DNA of 64,000 nt from Pikeienuella piscinae (GTDB taxonomy: Bacteria; Pseudomonadota; Alphaproteobacteria; Rhodobacterales; Rhodobacteraceae): the NCBI RefSeq assembly GCF_011044155.1, contig NZ_CP049056.1, forward strand, positions 1,240,001 to 1,304,000. Direction: 5' to 3'. Under the pieces are notes generated by a model. That model saw only the letters and a program-made list of their open reading frames with translations, did not search any database and had not been told where the DNA came from. Below are positions 8,753-17,388 of the stretch, piece after piece (position 1 is the first letter of the stretch; each line of letters starts with the position of its first letter). A program made the translations under genes and the position numbers.

Positions 8753-9497
8753 ACGAACGATGCTGATAACCGGCGCTTCGCGCGGGATCGGCGCGGCGAC
8801 GGCGCGGATGGCGGCGCGCGAGGGCTGGGCGGTCGGCGTCAACTATCGCACCGAACGCGAGGCGGCGGAGGCGATCGTCGCCGGGATCGAAGCGGAGGGC
8901 GGGACCGCCGCCGCGCTGCACGCCGATCTTGGGACGGAGGCCGGAGTGCTCGGCATGTTCGAGGCGGCGGACCGGCTGCTGCCGCCGCTCGGCTGTCTCG
9001 TCAACAACGCCGCGCGCACGGCGCCGCGCCGGATGCGGCTTTCCGAGATGAGCTGGGACGAGATCGCATCCCTGCTCGCCGTTAACGTGACCGGCGCGAT
9101 GATCGCCAGCCGGGAGGCGGCGGCGCGGCTCTCCACCGCCTCGGGCGGCGCCGGCGGCTCGATCGTCAACGTCTCTTCGCTCGCGGCGAAGCACGGGGCG
9201 GCGGCGCTCTATGTCCATTACGGCGCCTCCAAGGGCGCTCTCGACACCTTCACCTGGGGCCTTGCGCGCGAACTCGCCGCCGAGGGGGTGCGGGTGAACG
9301 GCGTCCGGCCTGGCATGATCGACACGGAGATTCACGCGCGCGCGGGCATGCCCGACCGGGTAGAGCAACGCGGGCCGCGCCTGCCGATGGGCCGGGCCGG
9401 GACGCCGGACGAAGTCGCGGCCGCGATCATCTGGCTGGCCTCCGACGCCGCGTCCTATGTGACGGGATCAATCCTCGACGTCGGCGGCGGGGCCTGA
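8742..9497 (+). CDS. SDR-family NAD(P)-dependent oxidoreductase
   Basis: 251-residue short-chain dehydrogenase/reductase. The start is set at 8742 by GGAGG at 8731-8735. It has the nucleotide-binding GASRGIG at residue 8, NNAA near residue 85, and the catalytic Ser (VNVSS near residue 142) with YGASK near residue 158. The C-terminal PxxG equivalent reads VRPGMIDTEI. It closes the operon lactonase-MFS-SDR. Substrate is unknown; oxidation of a hydroxy acid fits the context. Confidence 0.9.
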   Translation: MTVERTMLITGASRGIGAATARMAAREGWAVGVNYRTEREAAEAIVAGIEAEGGTAAALHADLGTEAGVLGMFEAADRLLPPLGCLVNNAARTAPRRMRLSEMSWDEIASLLAVNVTGAMIASREAAARLSTASGGAGGSIVNVSSLAAKHGAAALYVHYGASKGALDTFTWGLARELAAEGVRVNGVRPGMIDTEIHARAGMPDRVEQRGPRLPMGRAGTPDEVAAAIIWLASDAASYVTGSILDVGGGA

Positions 9498-9501
9498 GCG
9501 G

Positions 9502-10269
9502 TCAGTCGTCCCGCGCGAAGATCCGCGCGCCGAAACCCTGCTGGTGCGGCATCAGCTCCAGTTCGGTGACATCGACATGGGCGGGCATGGAGGTGGCGAA
9601 GAAGACGGCCTCGGCCACATCCTCGGGCTGAAGCGGCTTGTAGCCGGTATATGCGGCGCGGGCCCTTTCCTCGTCGTCCTTCCAGCGGACCGACCAGAAC
9701 TCGGTCTCCGCGGCGCCCGGAGCGATATAGCTGCACCGGACCCCTGTGCCGATCAGATCGGATTTGAGATTCTTGGAATACTGAAGCACGAAGGCCTTGG
9801 TGGCGCCGTAGACGGTGCTGCCGGGCCCGTTCGCGCGCCCGGCGATGGAGCCGATATTGACGATGTGCCCGCGTCCGCGCCCTAGCATCCCCGGCAAGGC
9901 GGCATGGACGCAATAGAGCAGCCCGCTGATATTGGTCGCGATCATCGTCTCGACATCGTCGAGCGCGGAGTCCTGCGCTTTGCCGCGATCGACGCCGAGC
10001 CCGGCGTTGTTCACGAGAATCGAGACGGCGCGGAAGGCCTCCGGCAGCGACTCGAAGGCTTCGAAGACGGCGGCGCGGTCGCGCAGGTCCAGTTGCAGGG
10101 GCAAGACAGCCCCGCCGCACGCCCCGGCCAGGGCTTCAAGCGGCGACGCGCGACGGCCCGCGGCGACGACGCGTGCCCCCCTCCCCGCATATTTCCGGGC
10201 GATCGCGGCTCCGAAACCCGACCCGGCGCCCGTCACGAAAACCACCTCATCCGCCAGATCGCCGGCCAT
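9502..10269 (-). CDS. SDR-family oxidoreductase, YdfG-like 3-hydroxy acid dehydrogenase
   Basis: 255-residue short-chain dehydrogenase that resembles E. coli YdfG along its length. Landmarks are TGAGSGFGAAIARK at residue 12, NNAGL near residue 86, INIGS-type catalytic Ser (VNIGSIAGR), YGATKAF near residue 155 and the C-terminal PAHVDVTELELMP. Such enzymes oxidise 3-hydroxy acids (serine, 3-hydroxypropionate/isobutyrate) with NADP. The ATG at 10269 has AAGGAG upstream; longer in-frame starts lack one. It converges with the preceding SDR gene and is divergent from the second DctPQM operon, sharing a candidate operator. Confidence 0.88.
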   Translation of the reverse strand: MAGDLADEVVFVTGAGSGFGAAIARKYAGRGARVVAAGRRASPLEALAGACGGAVLPLQLDLRDRAAVFEAFESLPEAFRAVSILVNNAGLGVDRGKAQDSALDDVETMIATNISGLLYCVHAALPGMLGRGRGHIVNIGSIAGRANGPGSTVYGATKAFVLQYSKNLKSDLIGTGVRCSYIAPGAAETEFWSVRWKDDEERARAAYTGYKPLQPEDVAEAVFFATSMPAHVDVTELELMPHQQGFGARIFARDD

Positions 10270-10327
10270 TCGGAAGGCTCCTTTTTGCCCTATCATGCGA
10301 CAAGAAGGTTGACGTGGGCGAATACAG

Positions 10328-10341
10328 AATGTCAACACTAG
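10328..10341. promoter_or_regulatory. Candidate GntR-type operator (TGTCAACA) in divergent promoter
   Basis: GAATGTCAACACTA lies between the leftward SDR gene and the rightward TRAP operon. The core TGT-CA-ACA is a palindrome with a 2-base centre, the half-site style of FadR/FCD GntR regulators. It shares ATGTCAAC with the 6533 and 18987 sites. Confidence 0.4.
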
Positions 10342-10414
10342 CACTTACGACGCTCGGCCGGGACGATACGCAAGAGACCGCCCCCCGCGCAGCTCGCGAT
10401 ATGGAGGAAATCGC

Positions 10415-11434
10415 ATGTTTCAGTTCATCGGCCGCCTGTCCGCCACAGCGGTGGGCGCAGCGGCGCTAACGGCGACCATGTTCGGCGCGGCGCCCGCGTC
10501 CGCCGAAGAAATCGTTGCGCGGCTCAGCTATCATTGGGCCCCGGCGCATCAGAGCGCAATCTTCTGCGAAGAGTTCGCGAAACGCGTGAACGAGCGTGGC
10601 GAAGGCAAGATCCGGATCGAGACCTTTCCATCGGGCCAGCTCTTCGGCATCCGCGAAATCATGGGCGCGCTCTCGTCGGGCGCGGTGGAGCTTGGCGGCG
10701 TCGTCGGCGTGGTCAGCTTTCCGCCGGTCGACAAGAACTATAATGTCGAGGCGATGCCCGGCATGTTCAAGGATTTCGCCCAGCTCCGCCGGTTTTTCCA
10801 GGAGGACGAAACCGGGCAGGAAATCTGGAACGGCGTTCTCAAGCGGACCCGGACGCAGTTCATCGGCTATAATCCGACAGGTCCATACATGACCTTCTCC
10901 GCCGTGCGGCCGCTGACCAGCCCGGAGGCGTTCGTGGGGCTGAAAGCGCGTTATCTCGCCGGGATCGAGCGACCACGCTGGAGCGCGCTTGGCGCGGACG
11001 CGGTCTCCATGCCGACGCGTGAAGTCTACACCGCGCTGCAGAACGGCATGATCGACACGTTCAACACCGTGCCTGCGGCGATCAAGGCCTATAGCTGGTG
11101 GGAGCATGTGAAATACGGGCAACTGCCGTTCCTCTTTCACGCCGACGCGTTCACGCTGGCGAACCAAGCCTGGTATGACGACCTTCCGGACGACGTGAAG
11201 CAGATCCTCCTGGAGGTCGGCGCCGAGATCGGAGCGGAATCCACGAAATCGATCATGGAGTTCTCGACCCAGGTGCTGAACGAGTTCGAAGAGCGCGGCG
11301 GCCAGGTCGACACGCTCACGGACGAGCAACTCGCAGCCTTCACCAAGGTCGACGACGAGAAGGTGATCCCCGAGCTCGGCGACTTCGTCGACGCGAACGT
11401 GATCGAAGCGGCGAGAGCCTTCGTCGCGAACTGA
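10415..11434 (+). CDS. TRAP transporter solute-binding protein (DctP type)
   Basis: 339-residue periplasmic binding protein. GGAGGAAA precedes the ATG. The signal peptide covers about the first 30 residues (hydrophobic VGAAALTATMFGA, cleavage near ASAEE). The family segments are present: RIETFPSGQLFG near residue 66, the AVRPLTSPEAFVGLKARYL block near residue 160 with the Arg expected to bind the carboxylate, and YTALQNGMIDTFN near residue 206. First gene of a P-Q-M operon that runs on into enoyl-CoA hydratase and acyl-CoA synthetase, so the imported acid is probably turned into a CoA ester. Confidence 0.93.
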   Translation: MFQFIGRLSATAVGAAALTATMFGAAPASAEEIVARLSYHWAPAHQSAIFCEEFAKRVNERGEGKIRIETFPSGQLFGIREIMGALSSGAVELGGVVGVVSFPPVDKNYNVEAMPGMFKDFAQLRRFFQEDETGQEIWNGVLKRTRTQFIGYNPTGPYMTFSAVRPLTSPEAFVGLKARYLAGIERPRWSALGADAVSMPTREVYTALQNGMIDTFNTVPAAIKAYSWWEHVKYGQLPFLFHADAFTLANQAWYDDLPDDVKQILLEVGAEIGAESTKSIMEFSTQVLNEFEERGGQVDTLTDEQLAAFTKVDDEKVIPELGDFVDANVIEAARAFVAN

Positions 11435-11447
11435 GCGACGGCCGACC

Positions 11448-11478
11448 GGACCCGCCCGGCCGCGCGCCGGGCGGGTCC
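11448..11478 (+). other. Perfect intercistronic stem-loop after TRAP binding-protein gene
   Basis: GGACCCGCCCGGC (11448-11460) and GCCGGGCGGGTCC (11466-11478) form a 13-bp perfect stem with loop CGCGC, 13 bases after the binding-protein stop and before the small permease. No T-run follows. Confidence 0.78.
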
Positions 11479-11506
11479 GCGCGTCACATCGATCCGGAGC
11501 CAGGAC

Positions 11507-12049
11507 ATGCGCCCCATCATCACCACTCTTATCCGCATCAACACCGCGATTGAACGCATCGTCATCGCGGTCGGCGCGCTGATCGTGGCGGCGATGGTTC
11601 TGATCGTCTTCGGTGGGGCGCTCACCCGCTACGCCACCGGGATCGGTTTCGGCGTCGCGGTCGAACTGCCGCCGATGCTGATGCCCTGGCTGGTCTTTCC
11701 GCTGGCGGGGGTGTTGCTGCGCAGCGGCTCGCATATCGCGGTGGACTTCCTGCCGGAGAAACTCGGCGGGGGCGGATTGCGCGTTCTGAGGGCGGTGATC
11801 GCGCTGATCGCCATCGGCGCCGGCGCGACCTTCGTCATCGCCGGCTGGGACGCCGCCAGCCTTTTCCGCGACATCGGGCAGGTGACGGAAATGGAGTGGG
11901 AGTTCCCGATCTGGTACATATACCTTTCGTTCCCGGTCGGTTTCGCGGTTCTGATCAGCTTCGCGGTCGAGAACCTGCTCCTGGCCCTGACCGGCCTTGA
12001 CGATACCGGCGGGGGCGACTCCGCGGGCGTCCACGCCGTAACCGAGTAA
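11507..12049 (+). CDS. TRAP transporter small permease (DctQ type)
   Basis: 180-residue four-helix membrane protein. GGAGCCAGGAC precedes the ATG. Hydrophobic segments lie near residues 18-42, 52-75, 93-115 and 135-160, and the motif PPMLMPWLVFPLAGVLLRSG with the following SHIAVD is typical of DctQ. It sits between the binding protein and the large permease. Confidence 0.9.
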   Translation: MRPIITTLIRINTAIERIVIAVGALIVAAMVLIVFGGALTRYATGIGFGVAVELPPMLMPWLVFPLAGVLLRSGSHIAVDFLPEKLGGGGLRVLRAVIALIAIGAGATFVIAGWDAASLFRDIGQVTEMEWEFPIWYIYLSFPVGFAVLISFAVENLLLALTGLDDTGGGDSAGVHAVTE

Positions 12050-12059
12050 GGACGCATCG

Positions 12060-13325
12060 ATGGTCGCCTTCGCAATCGGCTCCTCGCTTCTTCTTCTTTT
12101 CCTCGCAGTCCCTGTCTTTCTGGTCTTCGGCGTCGGGTCGTCCATGGTGGCCATCGTCGGGTTGAACCTGCCCTGGTCGACGCTGATCCAGGTCGCGTTC
12201 GGCGCGGTCACCAAGCAGGTTCTGCTGGCGATCCCGCTCTTCATCTTCACCGGGCTGATCATGCTGAGAAGCGGCGTCGCGCGCCGGCTCGTGGATCTTG
12301 CCCTGGCGCTGGTCGGACACTGGCCCGGCGGGCTCGGCATCGCGATGGTGCTGACGATGGGGTTCTTCGCCGCCTTCTGCGGCTCGATCCTGGCGGCGAT
12401 CACCGCGGTCGGAACGATCATGATGCCCGAGATGATCAAGAAGGGGTATTCGCGCACCTTCACCGTCACGCTCGCGGCGGCGGCAGGCCTGCTGGAGGCG
12501 CTGATCCCGCCATCGAACGCGGCGATCATCTATTCCTCGCTCACCGGCGTTCCGGTTTCCCACACATTCGCGGCGGGGGTGTTTCCCGGCCTCGTGCTGA
12601 TGGCCGTTCTCATCCTCCTCGTGCTCTGGCGCTGCCGCGACATGACGCGGGAGGCGCGGGTTTCGGCCGCCGGCCGCTGGAGCGCCTTTGTCCAGGCGAT
12701 CCCCGGCCTGATGACGCCGTTCATCATTCTCGGCGGCATCTATGGCGGGCTGCTGACGCCTTCGGAAGCCGCCGCCGTCGCCTCGATCTGGGCGATCATC
12801 GTCGGCTTCACGATCCATCGGGAGCTGAAGTTCGCCGCGATCTGGAGCGCGCTTCGTGACACGGCCGTCACCACCTCGGTGATCTTCGCGATCATCGCGA
12901 CCGCCACCTTCCTTTCGGTCGTGCTGACCTACACCCAGGCGCCGCAGCACATGACCGACTATTTCGTGGGCTTCGGCGCGAACGAAATCACCTTCCTGCT
13001 GATCGTGGGCGTGATCTGCCTGATCCTCGGGACGTTCATCGAGATCATCCCGGTCTTCTATCTCACGGTGCCGATCTTCATGGCCGTGGCGACGACGCTG
13101 GGCGTGCCGCTGGAGCATCTCTACATCGTCTTCACCGCCTTCGCCGGCCTCGGCCTTCTGACGCCGCCGGTCTGCGTAGGGCTCTACACGGCGGCGGGCG
13201 TGATCAACCTCTCGGCGGACAAGGCGTTCAAGGAGCTGCCGCTCTTTCTCGCGGTCGGCATTCTCTACGGCGTCCTGATGATCTTCATTCCCGGGCTCAC
13301 CACCTGGCTGCCCTCTCTGCTATGA
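12060..13325 (+). CDS. TRAP transporter large permease (DctM type)
   Basis: 421 residues, full length for DctM, with about 12 membrane segments. The conserved GSILAAITAVGTIMMPEM near residue 104, EALIPPSNAAIIYS near residue 147 and LLTPPVCVGLYTAAG near residue 363 are the family signatures. The stop overlaps the start of the enoyl-CoA hydratase (ATGA), tying transport to CoA-ester metabolism. Confidence 0.93.
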   Translation: MVAFAIGSSLLLLFLAVPVFLVFGVGSSMVAIVGLNLPWSTLIQVAFGAVTKQVLLAIPLFIFTGLIMLRSGVARRLVDLALALVGHWPGGLGIAMVLTMGFFAAFCGSILAAITAVGTIMMPEMIKKGYSRTFTVTLAAAAGLLEALIPPSNAAIIYSSLTGVPVSHTFAAGVFPGLVLMAVLILLVLWRCRDMTREARVSAAGRWSAFVQAIPGLMTPFIILGGIYGGLLTPSEAAAVASIWAIIVGFTIHRELKFAAIWSALRDTAVTTSVIFAIIATATFLSVVLTYTQAPQHMTDYFVGFGANEITFLLIVGVICLILGTFIEIIPVFYLTVPIFMAVATTLGVPLEHLYIVFTAFAGLGLLTPPVCVGLYTAAGVINLSADKAFKELPLFLAVGILYGVLMIFIPGLTTWLPSLL

Positions 13326-14110
13326 GCGCGGGCCGTTTCAGGACGGAAGAGCGCGCCGACGGCGTGGTTCTGGTCACGCTTGACCGGGCGGAGGCGATGA
13401 ACGCCTTCGACACAAGGGCCGCGGAGGACATGCTGGCGCTCTTCGGCCAGGAATTGCGGCGGCGCGACGATGTCCGCGCCGTGGTGCTGACGGGGGCGGG
13501 CGAGCGCGCCTTCAGCGTCGGCGCCGACCTGAAGGAGCGCCGCGGGATGGACGACGATGTCTGGCGCCGCCAGCATGCGCTTTTCCGCGACGCCTTCGCG
13601 ACGCTCTGGCGCTTTCCCTGGCCGGTGATCGCGGCGGTGCGGGGTTATGCGCTCGGCGGGGGGTGCGAACTCGCGCTCGGATGCGACTTCATCTACGCGG
13701 CGGAGGGCGCGATATTCGGCCTGCCCGAGATCAAGCTCGGCATCATGCCGGGCGCCGGCGGCACGCAGCTGCTGCCGCGGGCGGTCGGCGCGCGCAGAGC
13801 GCGCGAACTGGTGTTGACCGGGGCGCGGTTCGGCGCGGCGGAGGCGCGTGAATGGGGCCTGGTGAACCATATCGCCCCGGCGGCCGAGGTCGTGGACGCC
13901 GCGCTGGAGGCCGCGTCGCGGATCGCGCGCAACGCGCCCCTCTCCATCCAGGGCGCGAAACGCGCCATGGTCCACGGCGCGGAGGCCGGGCTTGAGGCCG
14001 GGCTCGCGCTTGAAGTGTCGATCCACCAGCGGCTCTCGGCCAGCGCGGACCGGCGGGAGGGCGTCGACGCCTTCAATGAGAAACGCAAACCGGAATGGCG
14101 ATTCAGATGA
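13322..14110 (+). CDS. Enoyl-CoA hydratase/isomerase family protein
   Basis: 262-residue crotonase-fold enzyme acting on an acyl-CoA in the cytoplasm. The oxyanion-hole segment is SVGADLKER at residues 65-73. Both hydratase glutamates can be placed, Glu116 in GGGCELALG and Glu136 in GLPEIKLGIMPG, which favours true hydratase activity over the isomerase or hydrolase branches. The stop overlaps the start region of the acyl-CoA synthetase. Substrate unknown. Confidence 0.9.
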   Translation: MSAGRFRTEERADGVVLVTLDRAEAMNAFDTRAAEDMLALFGQELRRRDDVRAVVLTGAGERAFSVGADLKERRGMDDDVWRRQHALFRDAFATLWRFPWPVIAAVRGYALGGGCELALGCDFIYAAEGAIFGLPEIKLGIMPGAGGTQLLPRAVGARRARELVLTGARFGAAEAREWGLVNHIAPAAEVVDAALEAASRIARNAPLSIQGAKRAMVHGAEAGLEAGLALEVSIHQRLSASADRREGVDAFNEKRKPEWRFR

Positions 14111-16326
14111 TGCAGTACATGAGCGGCGCGAACTGGCGCCGACAGGCGCGTGAAGCGGCGGACGCCGCGCGGCGGTCGGGCGCGAAGGCGCTATCGGAGA
14201 TCGCGGCGAAGGCGGTGCTTTCGGCCTATGGCGTCGCGACGCCTCGCGGCGTGCGGTTGGCGGGCCCCGAGGCGGCGACCGACGCGGCGCTCAGCGGGTT
14301 GAAGGCGCCGCTGGTCGCCAAGATCCTGACCCGCGAGGGCGCGCACAAGAGCGATTTCGGCGGCGTCAGGTTGAACCTTTCAACGCCCGCCGATGTCGCG
14401 GAGGCGCTCTCCGCCATCGCGGCCGCGGCGGCGAAGGCCGGCGTCGAAGCCGACGGATTCCTCGTCGAGGAACAGGCCGCGCCCGGGGTCGAACTCGTGC
14501 TCGGCGGCGTCGCCGATCCGCGTTTCGGCCCGTGCGTCATGGTCGGACTTGGCGGCGTCTTCGTCGAGATCTTCGAGGATGTCGCGTTTCGCGCCTGCCC
14601 GATCGACGAGAGCGAGGCGCGCGCCATGCTGGCGGAGCTGAAGGCGGCGCCGATCCTGACCGGCGCGCGTGGCGGCGCGGGCGTCGACATGGACGCGCTG
14701 GTTGCGGCGCTGGTCGCGTTCGGCGGCCCGAACGGCGTAATGATGGCGCTTGACGGCGAAGCGGCGGAGATCGATGTCAATCCGCTGATCGCTGGGCCCT
14801 CCGGGGCCGTCGCCGCCGACGCGCGTATTCTGCTGACGACAGAGGCGGCGCCGGCGGCGGAGCCCGCGCCGGCGCTGGACCGGCAGGCGACGCGCAACGC
14901 GTTCCGCCCGCTCTTTCAGCCCGAAAGCATCGCCATTCTCGGCGCCTCCTCATCCGGCGGCGGATTCGGGAACGAAGTCATCAGCCACAGTCTCGTCTTC
15001 GGCTACAAGGGAAGCATCACGCCGATCCATCCGAAGGCCGCCGAGGTTCAGGGCCTGAAGACGGCGCCGTCGCTGGCGGCGCTCGATGAGCCGGTCGATT
15101 TCGCCTATGTGGCCATCGGCGCCGACGCGGCGCTGGAGGCGCTCGGCGCCGCGCCGGGCAAGGCGCGCTTCGTGCAGGTCATGTCCTCCGGCTTCGGCGA
15201 AAGCGAGGAAGGCGCCGACAAGGAGCGCCGCCTGCTGGAGACGGCGCAGGCCGGCGGGTTCAGGCTGATCGGGCCGAACTGCCTCGGCGTGCATTCGCCG
15301 CGCGGCGGGTTGACCTTCGTCGGCGGCGCCGATCCGACGCCGGGCGGTGTCGGTGTGATCTCGCAATCCGGCGGGCTGGCGGTGGACGTGATCCTCCGGG
15401 GCGGCGCGCGCGGGCTGAAGTTCGCGGCCGTCACCACGCTCGGCAACAGCGCCGACCTGACGCCCGCGGACCTGCTGGAGCATCATTTCAGCGACCCGGA
15501 GACGGAGGTCATCGGCCTCTACCTGGAAGATGTCCGTGACGGACGCCGGTTCGTCCAGCGCCTCAACGAGCATGGCGGCGAGAAGCCGGTGGTGATGCTG
15601 GTCGGCGGACGGACGGAGGCCGGTGGGCGCGCCGCCGCCTCCCATACCGGGGCGCTGGCCGCGGACGCCCGGCTCTGGGCGGGGATCGAACGGCAGACCG
15701 GCGCGGTCGTCGTCGATACGCTGGACGAGTTCCTGAACGCGCTTCTCGTCATGCAGGCCCGCGGCGGCGGCAAGGGGCGCCCGACGCGCCGCGTCGCGCT
15801 CTTCGGCAATGGCGGCGGATCGAGCGTGCTGGCGGCGGACGCCTTCGCGCGCGAGGGGCTGGAGACGCCGCGCTTCTCCGCGCCGACGCTGGCGCGGCTC
15901 GAGGCGCTCGGCCTGCCGCCGGGCACCGGGCTCGCCAATCCGGTGGACACGCCGGCGGGGACGCTCCGCCACCGCGACGGCGCCGTCGCGGGCGAGATCC
16001 TCGATATCCTGATCGGCGAAGAGGCGCTGGACGCGATTGTCCTCCACGTCAACCTGCCGGTCTTCACCACTTCCATCAATCAGCGCGTCGACGTCATCGG
16101 CGGGCTGGTTCGCGAAGCGACGCGGATCGGCGCCGGCGGAGGGGCGAGCGCGCCGCGCATCGTTCTGGTGTTGCGCTCGGATGGCGCCGAGAGAACCGAC
16201 ACGCGGCGAAGGGCCGACCGGCGCGCGGCGCTGGAAGCGGGGATTCCGGTTTTCGACGAGTTGCCGGAAGCGGCGAAAGCGTTGGGTGCGCTGGCGCGAT
16301 GGGAGGCGACGGCTCTGAGGCGATGA
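14095..16326 (+). CDS. NDP-forming acyl-CoA synthetase, beta-alpha fused
   Basis: 743-residue single-chain CoA ligase of the acetyl-/acyl-CoA synthetase (NDP-forming) family. An ATP-grasp (beta) domain covers about residues 20-250, with FLVEEQAAPGVELVLGGV near 122 and IDVNPL near 225. It is followed by a CoA-binding Rossmann domain (SIAILGASSS near 282) and a ligase domain with IGPNCLG near 394, ISQSGGLAVD and the phosphorylated His in AASHTGALA near 520. The ATP-grasp domain comes first, the reverse of the common alpha-beta order. Starts at 14095 and 14107 are both possible; the latter gives an ATGA overlap with the hydratase. Confidence 0.88.
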   Translation: MAIQMMQYMSGANWRRQAREAADAARRSGAKALSEIAAKAVLSAYGVATPRGVRLAGPEAATDAALSGLKAPLVAKILTREGAHKSDFGGVRLNLSTPADVAEALSAIAAAAAKAGVEADGFLVEEQAAPGVELVLGGVADPRFGPCVMVGLGGVFVEIFEDVAFRACPIDESEARAMLAELKAAPILTGARGGAGVDMDALVAALVAFGGPNGVMMALDGEAAEIDVNPLIAGPSGAVAADARILLTTEAAPAAEPAPALDRQATRNAFRPLFQPESIAILGASSSGGGFGNEVISHSLVFGYKGSITPIHPKAAEVQGLKTAPSLAALDEPVDFAYVAIGADAALEALGAAPGKARFVQVMSSGFGESEEGADKERRLLETAQAGGFRLIGPNCLGVHSPRGGLTFVGGADPTPGGVGVISQSGGLAVDVILRGGARGLKFAAVTTLGNSADLTPADLLEHHFSDPETEVIGLYLEDVRDGRRFVQRLNEHGGEKPVVMLVGGRTEAGGRAAASHTGALAADARLWAGIERQTGAVVVDTLDEFLNALLVMQARGGGKGRPTRRVALFGNGGGSSVLAADAFAREGLETPRFSAPTLARLEALGLPPGTGLANPVDTPAGTLRHRDGAVAGEILDILIGEEALDAIVLHVNLPVFTTSINQRVDVIGGLVREATRIGAGGGASAPRIVLVLRSDGAERTDTRRRADRRAALEAGIPVFDELPEAAKALGALARWEATALRR

Positions 16327-16332
16327 GGGGCT

Positions 16333-17073
16333 CTAGCCCTTCGCGCCCTGCCCGTCTTCCTCGCGCAGCAGCCTCACAGCCATGGCCTTGGAACGATTGA
16401 CGAGGGTCTGCGTCGCCTTCTCGGCGGCCTCGGCGTCGCCCTTCTCGATGCTATCGATGAGGCGCGCCCAGTTCCGAACCGATTGCGCGCGCCGTTCGCC
16501 CGTCGACAGGCCGAGCCGGGAATAGCGCATCGTCTGGTGCAACAGGGAGAAGATGATCTCCGCCAGACGATCGCTCCCGGTCCGGGCGCAGAGTTTCAGG
16601 TTAAGGTCCTGGACCTCGGCCAGATAGGTGTCAGTCACGTCCTCGCTGTCTTCGAGTTCGAGAAGCCCGCGAAGCTGCTCGAGCTGGGCCCGAAGCTCCG
16701 CGACGAGCGCCTTGTCGCCCTGCTGCGCGGCGCGGCGCCCGGCGAGGCCGAGCAGCGTCGCCCGAATTTCGAACACATCTTCGACTTCGCTGACGGTCAG
16801 TTTGGTGACGATCGCGCCGCGCCGGGGCTGGATGCTGACCAGCCCCTCCTTCTCCAGAATGCGGAGCGCCTCGCGGACCGGGCCGCGACTGACCTGAAAC
16901 CGTTCGGAGACCGCGACCTCGTGGACGCGGTCTCCCGGTTCGTATTCGCCCTGGACGATCGACTCCGCGAGTTGCCCCGCGATCTGCTCCGAAAGCGAGA
17001 GCGCTTCGGCGCCGCCGATCGCAGGCCGGATGGCCCCGAGTGATTTCGGCATACGCGAATGTATCCGGGCCAT
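16333..17073 (-). CDS. GntR-family regulator, FadR (FCD) subfamily
   Basis: 246-residue repressor. The N-terminal winged helix carries the GntR pattern (GEYEPGDRVHEVAVSERF, VSRGPVREALRILEKEGLV, residues 42-79). The C-terminal all-helical FCD domain covers about residues 100-240 and would bind an acid or acyl-CoA ligand with a metal. GAAGGGGAAT precedes the ATG. It is the last gene of the leftward unit carboxyltransferase-biotin carrier-regulator and converges with the acyl-CoA synthetase. The TGTCAAC sites in the three divergent promoters of the island are its natural candidate targets. Confidence 0.92.
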   Translation of the reverse strand: MARIHSRMPKSLGAIRPAIGGAEALSLSEQIAGQLAESIVQGEYEPGDRVHEVAVSERFQVSRGPVREALRILEKEGLVSIQPRRGAIVTKLTVSEVEDVFEIRATLLGLAGRRAAQQGDKALVAELRAQLEQLRGLLELEDSEDVTDTYLAEVQDLNLKLCARTGSDRLAEIIFSLLHQTMRYSRLGLSTGERRAQSVRNWARLIDSIEKGDAEAAEKATQTLVNRSKAMAVRLLREEDGQGAKG

Positions 17074-17133
17074 GTGGACGATTCCCCTTCAGTTCCCGTT
17101 CAGGTGGAAGTTGGAGGAGTATTCAATTCAACT

Positions 17134-17355
17134 TCAGGTTTCCAGAGTTACAATATGCTGGCCTTCGCTGACATTGGCGCCTTCGTCTATGTGAAACGAC
17201 TTAATCCGACCGGATTCCGGCGCAAGCACCGGAATCTCCATCTTCATCGACTCAAGTATCATGATCACGTCGTCTTCCGCCACTTCGTCGCCAACCCCCG
17301 TCTCGATCTTCCAGACCGTGCCGGTGATTTCAGATTCCACCTTGATGTCCGCCAT
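17134..17355 (-). CDS. Biotin carboxyl carrier protein (stand-alone)
   Basis: 73-residue biotinyl domain with no N-terminal extension. The biotin-attachment motif ESMKMEIPV places the modified lysine at about residue 37, with the usual hammerhead strands on both sides (GTVWKIETGVGDEV, GANVSEGQHIVTLE). GGGAG precedes the ATG. Acyl-CoA carboxylases usually fuse this domain to biotin carboxylase, or carry a longer AccB; a free minimal carrier is used by some multi-subunit carboxylases and decarboxylases. It lies between a carboxyltransferase gene and the GntR gene. Confidence 0.92.
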   Translation of the reverse strand: MADIKVESEITGTVWKIETGVGDEVAEDDVIMILESMKMEIPVLAPESGRIKSFHIDEGANVSEGQHIVTLET

Positions 17356-17388
17356 GTGTCACTCCCGATTCAAGATTGCGTTTAAGGG

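Noticed and set aside
10466-12529. 687-codon antisense open frame over the DctPQM operon
   Set aside because: Composition is typical of a GC-rich shadow; the plus strand has three well-formed TRAP genes with ribosome sites.
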